From Pseudo-nitzschia pungens (taxonomy: Eukaryota > Bacillariophyta > Bacillariophyceae > Bacillariales > Bacillariaceae), in NCBI GenBank assembly GCA_037355855.1, contig CM074759.1, forward strand, positions 992,001-1,056,000: 64,000 bases of DNA. Direction: 5' to 3'. The notes below the pieces were generated by a model. It had not been told where the DNA came from, searched no databases, and worked only from the letters and a program-made list of their open reading frames with translations. Every line of letters begins with the position of its first letter. The first letter of the stretch is position 1. The position numbers and the translations under genes are program-made. Below are positions 31,784-41,162 of this stretch, piece by piece.

Positions 31784-32286
31784 ATACTGTCCATCGCGTT
31801 TGACGACTTGAAGGCAGTCATGAGGTTTTTGATAAAAAAGGTCATTGCATCAAATAAGATAGGACGATTCGAATCACCGTCAACATCATGGCAAAATCTC
31901 AAATGATATTGAGCCGAAAGCTGTCGGAGCGGAAGTCAAAATGCCGAAGAGTCGCTGCATGTTTTTTTAGACAATGGTATTGCCAAACCTTGCGGAGAAC
32001 AAACTGAATTCAATCGAAGAGAAGCCCTCATTCTTGAAGGCACATGGGAAGATTGTGGTATAAAGTTCAGTGTTAATCTGCATACACAACGCCGCCAAAT
32101 TCCGTACAGATAGTGCAGAATCTTACGAATTGATGCATTAACCAAAGTTGATTACATTCTAAGACCACATGCTATAATACTTATTGCGAAGTTTATTGAA
32201 CACTACATTTCATGTCTTGCATTCCCAAGATAGCAGTATCAAACTACACAACCACATTAAAAAAATGATCTCGATTGACGAGAGTT
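31784..32286. other. Gap between convergent genes
   Basis: AT-rich sequence between convergent 3' ends, with no repeat or gene signature seen. Confidence 0.5.
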
Positions 32287-32937
32287 TCAATCCGATCGTC
32301 TGCATCCCTGTGTATTCGTTGTTGCGCCCCTGCAGAAAGAGTCAACATGACGGGTCGAGAATTCGACGGAATACAAAATCGTCACGAGGTTTCCGGTGCG
32401 CTTGTAGTTCTCCATATCACGCAAGAGGGCACACAGTCTTTTTCTTGAATTGCGAGATCTCAGCATGCTTTCCCTTAGCGTACGGGCACCAGCTTCAAAT
32501 CGAGTCTGCTGGTCTGTCATCGACAAGACCCCATGTCGAGAAAAATGGATATTATTGATGGTCATGATCCTCCGGGGATATGGAGGGGGCGTCACAGGGA
32601 TGGCGATGTCTACTTGAATGTTTGATGAGGAGAGGGGAAGGTCGCGGACAACTTCATCGGGGCTCGGCGGTAAAAGACCTTCGTTTTCCTCAAGCTGCAT
32701 GAAAACATCCTCGTCTTCGTCATCCGAAGGAATACCAGGTTCCGATGTCAGTTCCACGTCCCTCATATCCAAACCCCATGTTTCAAACACATCAGAGGTT
32801 TCAGAATATGAAGCGTCAGAAACTATTTCCTCTTTGTTCACGGATACTTCTATGGGGTCAATCTCTTCCCATGATTTGTCCTCGCCGGCATCACATGCCA
32901 AGAATGCAGTTGGCGTTTCGAACCAAACAAGATCCAT
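32287..32937 (-). CDS. Small diatom-type hypothetical protein
   Basis: A 216-residue product from an ATG at 32937. The N-terminal two thirds are acidic and probably disordered (GIPSDDEDEDVFMQLEENEG). The C-terminal third carries a helical block, GVLSMTDQQTRFEAGARTL then RESMLRSRNSRKRLCALL. Similar (M..Q..FE.GAR.LRES..RS..SR) blocks occur, from memory, in several diatom proteins of unknown function. The final 30 residues (GATTNTQGCRRSD) look less conserved, so the true 3' end could involve an unrecognised splice. No targeting peptide. Function unknown. Confidence 0.65.
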   Translation of the reverse strand: MDLVWFETPTAFLACDAGEDKSWEEIDPIEVSVNKEEIVSDASYSETSDVFETWGLDMRDVELTSEPGIPSDDEDEDVFMQLEENEGLLPPSPDEVVRDLPLSSSNIQVDIAIPVTPPPYPRRIMTINNIHFSRHGVLSMTDQQTRFEAGARTLRESMLRSRNSRKRLCALLRDMENYKRTGNLVTILYSVEFSTRHVDSFCRGATTNTQGCRRSD

Positions 32938-33566
32938 TTTACTTCGCAGTTGTCAAGTGTTGACAAGAGATATAACTGTGTAATTTTTTCACCTTTGAAC
33001 TTTTAGCAAGAATCGGAATAGAATGAACCTAGAAGAATACGCAGTCTAAATCCAATTCAATTCAACTCTATACTAACAGGGTGATCGATAGCAAGAAATG
33101 AATCGTAGACGTGGTGAAAGAAAAACTATCAATGGTAGAGTAAGACGAAAGCAAATGGAGATCCTTCGAATTGTTTTCCATGTGGAATTCTCAGGCACAA
33201 AAATAATTGGAGAGAAGGCGGCAACGGCCTACAAGCGAACAAAGAATGGAGAAAATCTTTATAGTAGTAAGGTTATTCTACTATCACACGTGAAAAAATC
33301 CAATTCGGACGGTTTCCCGGAGAGAATATGAAAGCTTTTCGCGCCTTGAGATCTAGAATTGTTTTTTGAGGGTAAAGAATAGATTCAAACCGACAGACGA
33401 AGTATTTTCTTGAAACATTCGCTTTTTTTAAGTAGTTGTGCGTTCCTTTAAATGGGCATGAAGTTGTAAGTTCTTTGTTTGTTTATAAAGGAATAGATAA
33501 AAATCTCCACATGAAAACAAAAAACGTTTCATGGAATTTTTCCGCGTACCGCACGTACCATTACGG

Positions 33567-33673
33567 ATACGAAAGAATTCCTATCAACTGTTGCCAGGTT
33601 TCAGTAGAAATTAGTTGTCTTGGAAATAAGGTTTACCGTAGAACCGTGAGAAGCTGACAGGAATTTTGTGATA
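33567..33673. mobile_element. MITE-like inverted-repeat element, copy B (degenerate)
   Basis: Left arm ATACGAAAGAATTCCTATCA and the reverse complement of the right arm CACAAAATTCCTGTCAGCTT are recognisable versions of copy A. The inner left sequence AGGTTTCAGTAGAAATTAGT parallels CGGCTTCCGTCGAAATGAGT of copy A, so the relation extends beyond the arms. Confidence 0.6.
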
Positions 33674-34281
33674 GTGACTCAGATTGCTCTAACTTTTCAG
33701 CTTTGAGTAATTACCGTACCGGTATCGGTGCAGATGATCAGAAAATATCAAGATCTTTCTCATGGCGTTTTCTTTGAACAACATCATTCGACCTCATTTT
33801 TTGAATTCAAAAAGCATACTTCTATTCATCTAACGCATGAGCGGAGGACATGGGACATTTGAAATGTTAGTATCGTCATTGTTTTATATTAGTTTTTTAT
33901 TACATCGAAAGCACGTGGTAGCCTATATCTACATATATACCTCGTATACGAAAGACTAAACAATGATAGAGCTCGAAAATATTCTTTAGTGTTCTATTTG
34001 GCTGATAAAAAAGGGAAATAATTTATTAATTGATTGATATTGAAACACCAGCACATGACTAAGTAAGATCTTACCGGTATTTCATCGAACAATACTGTAG
34101 AATGTACCGGTAGCTCTTTGGTATGTCATCAGTGGAGGAAGAATCTTTAAATTCGAAAACAATTCTTATTTTCGTAAACGAACCGCATAAAGGTAAAGTT
34201 TACGTAGTAAGACTTACGCGTGAACAAATAATGGAAATCGGTTTTATTCGAGAGAAGAAATACCGTAATACCGTACTTAAA

Positions 34282-34365
34282 TACGACGGATTTTCAAATA
34301 GCTGCCCCAACTTTTTGTAGGATTCATTACAGGTATATCACTTGTGGACAGCTGATATTCCGTGT
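34282..34365. mobile_element. MITE-like inverted-repeat element, copy D (degenerate)
   Basis: Left arm TACGACGGATTTTCAAATAG followed by CTGCCCC. The reverse complement of the right arm is ACACGGAATATCAGCTGTCC. Both resemble the CGGAATTCCTATCAGCTGTCC arm of copy A with several changes. Confidence 0.45.
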
Positions 34366-35647
34366 CGGATACAGTACATGAAGAAAACATACTTAACGTA
34401 TTTTGTATATTCTCTTATAAAACTTTAAGTCTATAAATTTTTATCAATCAATACTGGTAATTACGGTACCTTACAGATACGATTCCGTCACTGCTAACAG
34501 CTTTTACCATGTTTATAAGTAGAATTAGTATGAGGGGATGCAGAACCTCGGCATAGCCGTAAGGTTACTTATTGGTAATTACAGTAATACGAAATTCCGT
34601 GGCAATATTCGCAAGTTCGTCAGAGGCAGTTTGTTAAAGAGCACAGCGTCAGCGACCAGGGCCAACAGAACAAAAAAAATCGCATGTTTTGAGAACTGGT
34701 TAGAGTTATCCGGTTTGCAATCAGATTCAATAACATGGTCTAGACTATCATAGAAGAAAATCATTTCTGGTGTGACGAGTGGCTGTTATTATTTTCCAAA
34801 TTAATGTCACTAAAACATCGCTGCAAGCCAACAGCCCCAACTAGGGTGGTGCTAGAGGGGCTAGAACGAGTGCTCCTTATATTATTTAGTCATGACTTTT
34901 TCAGTGAAATTCTTGCCAGTAGAAAAAGAGATAATTGAATACAAATTCAGTCTTGCGAGTCTGTTGCACAGTATTGAGACAAGCTGGGCTACAGTTTTCT
35001 GAAATGGAAGTGTCCTCAGAAACTTGCTCACTACAAGACAACAACAATTGGAATTCTGGTTGTAGGGGCTATTGTCTATGAGCAATCAGATACCAACAAA
35101 TGCAAGCTATTGCAGCCCTGTTGATTCAATGGCATTCATGTTGTCATGGTAGTATTTTGAAAGGTTAGGAGCATTTGCCAAAAATACCAGATAATTGTTG
35201 TTTCTTCTCTTCTGAGGAAAAAGGATCATGTTGTTGTATCATTGCCACTTCTCAAGAAATACATATATTATTTCAGACATCACCCTCTATGTATCACTCA
35301 TATTTTCTTAAAGACCATCCAAGAGTGAGTTATTGCTGTGTCACAAGGGCACATAATCTTCGCTTCCAATTTTGAACGGCAACAACATGTGTTAAGTTCA
35401 CTGAATGCAGACCGCGATGAAGAACAATAATCAGGACATTTCTCAAACGAATTTGAGTTCCACAACATGTAATCCACATATGTTATAAAACGGAGTGCTT
35501 TGAATGACTCGTAGTATTTAGCTTGTTTAGCTGATCTGCCGCAACCAAAGTGAGGCAATATCAAGAAAATTGCTTATGTGCACTATTAAGTAACGTCGGT
35601 TTTGCAATTTAGTTCTCTCGTGTTTCTTACACTTTTTTGGTTCATTT

Positions 35648-38600
35648 TCATGTAAACATGTTCTCATTGGTACCCCAACCTGAATGATCACCTCTCTGGG
35701 GAAACTCTCCCTTAGCTAACAAGACCAGAGCATTGGCCACTTCTTGGGCATCCGTCACATACATCGAAGCGCTGGATGGCTTTTTGCCCACTGCACAAGC
35801 AAAGCAGTACATTGGATCTGGGATTCGTTTCTCGGCCATTGTAAGAGCTGGTTTGGGTTCTTCGAGACTACCGTCGGCATTGTATACTGGAGGATCCAAG
35901 TGAGCGGCTGACAAATCTCCCATTTCAGCAATGAAAGAAAAGACACTAGTGAACATTTTTTCATCCGAAATATCGTCACCTAAACAGAGACAGAAGTCAA
36001 TCGGGGGTTCATGGGGCGTCTTGGAAATGTCTCGTAGTACCTTTTTCACGATAAGTCCTTTGTTGAGCTTTCGTGGAACAATTTCTACGATGCCCTTTAG
36101 TGTCACAAGACGCACGTCAAATGCTTTGAGCTCCGCTTCAAGTTCCAGGACGAGATGAGATGCCTGAAGTGATCCCCACTCAGGGTCACAACTATAGTAA
36201 GACCATCCAATGGAAAAGGTTGTCAACTTGACAAATGATCCGTTTGAGCGGGCTGTGTACTTGCTCAGTACCGGTAGAGCTACCCGTTTCACAGCATCCC
36301 AATCAACTCCCAAGTCAAATGTTTGCCAACGACGTTCTCCGTCTTTGTCTTGCATTGGTTGGCTGAATTTCGCACCATTCGATACAGCCAGACCAAGGTT
36401 GTGTATATGTCCTAGAGCGTTCAGAACGTTCTCGGAGGAGTCGCCCGAATTCACGTAGACCGTATTCCGAGGATCTCTACACAAAAGTGCCAAGGCCTCT
36501 AACACCTGAGGAGGAGGTTTGTTTCCTGAAGTACCAAGGATTTCACGCTTCAAATATTTGCCTGGTGGTTCCTTCAGAACAATGGTGCCATTGAAGTCTA
36601 GAATAATAACACGTCTCTTCGAGATATCGTATGCTTGTTTCAAGACTTTCGGTTTCATGTGGGTGAATGACTTATGCGATTCTTTCAACAAAAACGCAGC
36701 TGTTCCCTGAACTTCCTCTCGACGAATTCTGGAAGATGTTCGTCTATGTCTTGGGGTTCTTGAACCACTCGATCGAGGGGGAGTGCTGATTCCTGGACGT
36801 GGGGAACTATCGGTGCTCCGCTTGTTGGTCAAGCTGGAGGCGGTGTATGCATCATTCATGTCTCGCAAAACATTTTTAACCCATCGGTCACTGGGACTAT
36901 TGGAGACGAAATCCAAATCTCGATACCGCCGTCCTTCTTTTTCTTCTGGATCCATGCTCAACGCCTTATCCATTATAGTGACAGTCATCTGAATGTCAAA
37001 GGGGTTGACACGCAATGCTCCATTTAAAATACTGCATACCGCACTAAATTCCGAGGCAATCACAACACCAGGTGACGTGTTGCGTTTACTGTAAATATAT
37101 TCGAGCGGCCAATGATTCAAACCTTCTCGAATGGGTGTCAGCATCAGTACGTCTGAGGCATTCCATAGTGCCAGTCGTTGGGACATGGGGAGTGTAGAGC
37201 CAGCGATTTCCTTGTAGTCAATGACTGCAGTACCAAATTTCTCTTGAATGCGTTGGACAATCTGTCTTAGTTCACGAATTGTGATTTGTTCATCTCGTTT
37301 CCTTGATCCAGGCAAAAGAATTCTTAAGACCATTACAACCTTGGGTTGCCAGGTAGGGTAATCTTGAAGGAGTCGTTCGTAGGCCAATAATTTGAGGCTT
37401 GTCCCGCTGAGACGCTGTCCAACCTCAACTCCACAAACAATACTACGATCCCCGTGGGTTTGCCGAAGAAGATTGCATTCTGTTTCCACCACTGGAAGTT
37501 TCATGGCCACGTCGACCATGTTTGGTTCGATGCTTACGTTCGACATGCTGACAAGGATCGTCCGTCCCATATAGTTGACTCCGATCAAACCTCCCACCAA
37601 ATTTTCGTAATTCAATCCCATGATACGTTTGTTGGCATTAAGAAAATGCCTTGCATGATCAAATGCGTGGAATCCTACAACATCTGCGTGCAACATGCCT
37701 TGCAAAATTTCTTCTCCGCATTCTAACTCACGAAAGATTTGAGACGTTGGAAATGGAATGTGCAAAAAGAATACTTTCCGACAGTATTTCGTAACTCTAT
37801 CTTTTTCGCACAAGTATTTTGGTAGCAAGGCGAGATGATAATCATGAATCCATAGATACGTCTTGTCAATCATGTGCCCTGTATCTTCTCCAACGATTTC
37901 TTCGACTACGGTAGCAAATTCCATGTTGACCTTTTGAAATGCCCTCCACCAATCGTCCAATCGACTTTGATCCCAATCAGACGCTGCAGTGACATTGTCA
38001 TTGGTGTTAGTATTGTTGTCTTTTCCGTTGTTGTTGTTCCCATCCGCCCCGCTGATGCTCAAGTCCAGCAGGTCAATGTTGTGAAAGGCCGGCCAGAGAA
38101 CTTGTTTGCAAAAGCCATAGTAATGCTCCTGTCGAGTGGTAGGATCCAAAAAGATGGGGGTGCATTCCATTTTGGCCAATACTTGCCGGATAGCCTGCTT
38201 TTCATCCTCGCTAGAATCCTCGATGGGCGGGTGGGGCGTAACTGTTCCGATCCAGTGGGCCCTGTAATTAGCAACAATTTTGCTCCCCTCTTTGGAGGCT
38301 AGAAGCGACTCGCTCCAGCTAGCCTGCCACTCGCCGTCAACCTTGACAACGACTACCGGTAAATGGAAACAAATGAAGAGAATTTTGGGCGCAAGAGACA
38401 AAATGTTGTGGATGCTGCTGGCATTCTCGTTCAGCGATGCGCTGCTACCAGCAGCCACAACAATGTTGGTCATGTCCACATCTCCCGTTGGATCGACAAC
38501 AGGTGTCTCGTCGTCAACGACTGCAACGCTCGAGAGGTTCCCGTCCGACATTGATGACTGTGATCGACCGAATCCCTGCCGGCGCTCTTCTGCACGTTTC

Positions 38601-39460
38601 ATCGCGGCAGCTGCTGCTTCCTGGCGTTGCATCATCTCTCGAATGACATAAGCCTTGAAGGTGGTGTCGTCGGGGCGATTCCACGTATCGAGTCTATCTT
38701 CGGGTGGGGGACTCGACACTTGTGCAGTTTCAACATTGATATCCAGAGTCCTGTAGCACATTTGTGCCAGGCGCAAAAATTGGTTTTGGGGCGAGGAAGG
38801 ATCGTTGCCAAGTACCGAAGTTACACCCGTGTTGATCGACTGCTGGCTCGCCGAGGGGTGCAGCCCGCTGGCGCTTCCGACAGAGGTGAGTTTGTTACTA
38901 TTATTTCTTTCCAAGCCCGGAAAGTCGGGTTCTTCCCACATCATCACATTCACAGTGCCATCGTGTCCATCACTGGTCGATATATCCATGGTCTGCACCT
39001 CGGTTTCTCCCATGACGTCCGTTTCCGTGGGAGATGAGGCACCTGGCGTAACAACCAAATAACGATAATAATGGCGCTGTTTGTCGGTAGTGGTCTCGTT
39101 CAAAACGATCACAACGGGTTGTTTCGTCTTCCAGACCGGATAGGTCTCGGGAGTTGTCACCATTTCAACACTGCTCGAATACAAATTAGTTGGAGTGTTG
39201 TTTAACCAATACTCCACAGAGTCCTCCGCATCGTTTCCAAAGGAAGGGAAACCTGCAACCGCTGCTGTTTCCTGGGCTATCGTGTGAGCATTCATCGGAT
39301 CGGAAGGAGACGTCAGCGAAGTGGGAGCCCAGAGACTCGATCCCGTCACTCGCAATGAAGACCCCATGGGAAGCTCAGCGCGACATGTGAAGTGGATGCG
39401 GACCACCCGGCCCGCGGGGACCAGACTGCTGATCGAGGTGGAGTTGCTGGTGACTTCCAT
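35648..39460 (-). CDS. Trehalose-6-phosphate synthase/phosphatase-like protein, likely pseudoenzyme
   Basis: A 1,270-residue intronless protein. Residues ~15-180 form a starch-binding (CBM20-like) region: VRIHFTCRAELPMGSSLRVT, VTTPETYPVWKTKQPVVIVL, MWEEPDFPGLE. Residues ~365-870 are a GT20 trehalose-phosphate synthase domain (YLWIHDYHLALLPKYL, FFLHIPFPTSQIF, REGLNHWPLEYIY). Residues ~945-1230 are a HAD trehalose phosphatase domain (GDDISDEKMF present). Key changes: the synthase GVDRLDYxKG motif is GVEVGQRLSG (677-686), losing the nucleotide-sugar Arg (Val680) and Lys (Ser685). The Gly-Gly loop is replaced by WSESLLASKEG. Phosphatase motif I is LDFNGT, with Asn957 instead of the second Asp. 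This mirrors plant class II TPS proteins and suggests a regulatory rather than catalytic role. A Ser/Arg-rich linker (~890-925) joins the two domains. Confidence 0.93.
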   Translation of the reverse strand: MEVTSNSTSISSLVPAGRVVRIHFTCRAELPMGSSLRVTGSSLWAPTSLTSPSDPMNAHTIAQETAAVAGFPSFGNDAEDSVEYWLNNTPTNLYSSSVEMVTTPETYPVWKTKQPVVIVLNETTTDKQRHYYRYLVVTPGASSPTETDVMGETEVQTMDISTSDGHDGTVNVMMWEEPDFPGLERNNSNKLTSVGSASGLHPSASQQSINTGVTSVLGNDPSSPQNQFLRLAQMCYRTLDINVETAQVSSPPPEDRLDTWNRPDDTTFKAYVIREMMQRQEAAAAAMKRAEERRQGFGRSQSSMSDGNLSSVAVVDDETPVVDPTGDVDMTNIVVAAGSSASLNENASSIHNILSLAPKILFICFHLPVVVVKVDGEWQASWSESLLASKEGSKIVANYRAHWIGTVTPHPPIEDSSEDEKQAIRQVLAKMECTPIFLDPTTRQEHYYGFCKQVLWPAFHNIDLLDLSISGADGNNNNGKDNNTNTNDNVTAASDWDQSRLDDWWRAFQKVNMEFATVVEEIVGEDTGHMIDKTYLWIHDYHLALLPKYLCEKDRVTKYCRKVFFLHIPFPTSQIFRELECGEEILQGMLHADVVGFHAFDHARHFLNANKRIMGLNYENLVGGLIGVNYMGRTILVSMSNVSIEPNMVDVAMKLPVVETECNLLRQTHGDRSIVCGVEVGQRLSGTSLKLLAYERLLQDYPTWQPKVVMVLRILLPGSRKRDEQITIRELRQIVQRIQEKFGTAVIDYKEIAGSTLPMSQRLALWNASDVLMLTPIREGLNHWPLEYIYSKRNTSPGVVIASEFSAVCSILNGALRVNPFDIQMTVTIMDKALSMDPEEKEGRRYRDLDFVSNSPSDRWVKNVLRDMNDAYTASSLTNKRSTDSSPRPGISTPPRSSGSRTPRHRRTSSRIRREEVQGTAAFLLKESHKSFTHMKPKVLKQAYDISKRRVIILDFNGTIVLKEPPGKYLKREILGTSGNKPPPQVLEALALLCRDPRNTVYVNSGDSSENVLNALGHIHNLGLAVSNGAKFSQPMQDKDGERRWQTFDLGVDWDAVKRVALPVLSKYTARSNGSFVKLTTFSIGWSYYSCDPEWGSLQASHLVLELEAELKAFDVRLVTLKGIVEIVPRKLNKGLIVKKVLRDISKTPHEPPIDFCLCLGDDISDEKMFTSVFSFIAEMGDLSAAHLDPPVYNADGSLEEPKPALTMAEKRIPDPMYCFACAVGKKPSSASMYVTDAQEVANALVLLAKGEFPQRGDHSGWGTNENMFT

Positions 39461-41162
39461 TTATTGGATCTTGCGTTTGTGTTTGTGTTTGTGTTGTGTA
39501 ATGTGTGATTGATTCCACAGCTCAGTACGCCGGTTGTTGTGTTGTGTTGTGTTGTGTTGTGTTGTGTTACGGTATGATAATTTCCGACCCCGACCAATTC
39601 AGTTCAGTTCGGCAAACTCTGCTAAAACTGTCAGTACCGGTAGGTAATTTGGTAGGAAGGAAGGTCTTCTCGCTTCGACAGTCTTGAACGCTTCAATCCA
39701 AATGTGTTATTGATGTATGCGGCAACCGCGACTTCTCTGTAATCCACTTGTGTCCTTCTTGTTGATAGCTGATGTGCTGCCCCTTCGTTAGTCTACCGAT
39801 TGTCAACCGGTGTCAGGTGTCAGACCTACGATGGATTTCGTGCGTCCTTCACTACCGAAATCTCTGGTGAATTGAGCATCGTTCTTCGTGATGTTCTTCA
39901 CCATTCTCTCTCTCCATCGCACAATTTGCGCGTTGAAATTGAAACAACGCGGTGGGTGGTCTGACGCACGGATCTTTTACCTTCACAGACAAAGGTCAAT
40001 GGTAACCTTAACTTACTGGACGTAAGTACGTATTGGTACATGATGTACTCGTCATAGTCAACTTCATGTGCCACATTGTACTTCGTAACCTTACTACAAC
40101 TAACCTTAAGATTACCGTAACCTTACGTAATAATTTCAAATTACAGAAGAAGAAAAAAAACACTTCATAATACCAGGTAAGGCTTAAGGTTACTGTAAGG
40201 TGTACTGCAACCTTACTCGTACGTATTACCGGTAGAAACCAGATCAAAACTCAACGTAACAGTAAGGTCAGCCCTAAGTGTAATCTTACGTAGTACGAAG
40301 TAATTACTAGCTTGTATAAATTTACTAGCGGACTTACGTACGGTACTCACTAGCACTTCCTTTCCTTCATACGTACTTTCCATCTTTTCGCTGTTCATCC
40401 AAGAAGAGAAGCTAAAGAAGTGTCTTGGATGTACCAGGTAATACCGGTACATCCAAGACTAATTCGGATTTTGTTGGTTGAGCTCATATCATGATGTGAA
40501 CGTTACCGGTATGAACTTGTAAAACATCTCCAGGTGCGTCCGAGTACATCATATGAAACGAATATCACATGTGCTATCACCAGCCACCAGCTACTACCAG
40601 TACACCAGGCAGAAAAGTATCAATGGTGGTAGTACTACTACTAGTACTTTAGTAGTAAAAAGTGTAGAAAAAGAATATATTGACTACTAAGTAGCTCCAC
40701 TAAAGATAGGAGCAATATCGCACTTCCAACATTCAGCATCTGTAGCGCAAATTGCTATTTTATCATCAAAAGTAGTATGGATTGTCAACTGTTGATAACT
40801 TTAGTTTGAGTATTAGTATGTTTACCTAATCTTACCGGTATGTTGTTGTTGCATGTGACTTGAGTGCGCTCTGTAGCGCAAACGTAGCTTTCGTGCTTCG
40901 GTTAGAAACTGTCGCCAAAACGCATTAGTTAGGCGCAGTGCGCACAAAACGAGTCACACATTCGGAAATGATGCGTTGATTAGTTGGGGTATGGTATTAC
41001 TTATTCTTCTAGTCGTCACGTCGCAAAACACAAAAGTATCAATCTATCCATTCGCCGTAACATCAACGATAGTTCTTTTCTTTTTTTTTTAATACTAAAC
41101 GAGTGTGACACAATTCTCAAAAGAAAGTTTCGAAAATATTGTACACAGGACATCAAACTACG
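39461..41162. other. Intergenic region with dense GGTTAC/ACCTTAC words
   Basis: Between divergent genes. It contains a (GTTGT)n microsatellite (39533-39568), probably in the 5' flank of the trehalose gene, and a very dense cluster of GGTTAC/AACCTTAC/GTAAGG words from about 39990 to 40350. Further right are ACCGGTA words and a TAGTACTACTACTAGTACT stretch near 40630. No gene recognised. Confidence 0.6.
39533..39568. repeat. (GTTGT)n microsatellite
   Basis: About seven GTTGT units, slightly imperfect at the left end, about 70 bp upstream of the trehalose gene start. Confidence 0.9.

Larger units (their letters stand above)
32938..35647. other. Long intergenic region with two MITE-like remnants
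   Basis: 2.7 kb, AT-rich, without a convincing gene. It contains MITE-like inverted repeats at 33567-33673 and 34282-34365, ACCGGTA/TTACCGTA words (33710-33730, 34070-34115, 34455-34480) and short meaningless frames. The part next to 35647 holds the 3' flank of the trehalose gene. Confidence 0.55.
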
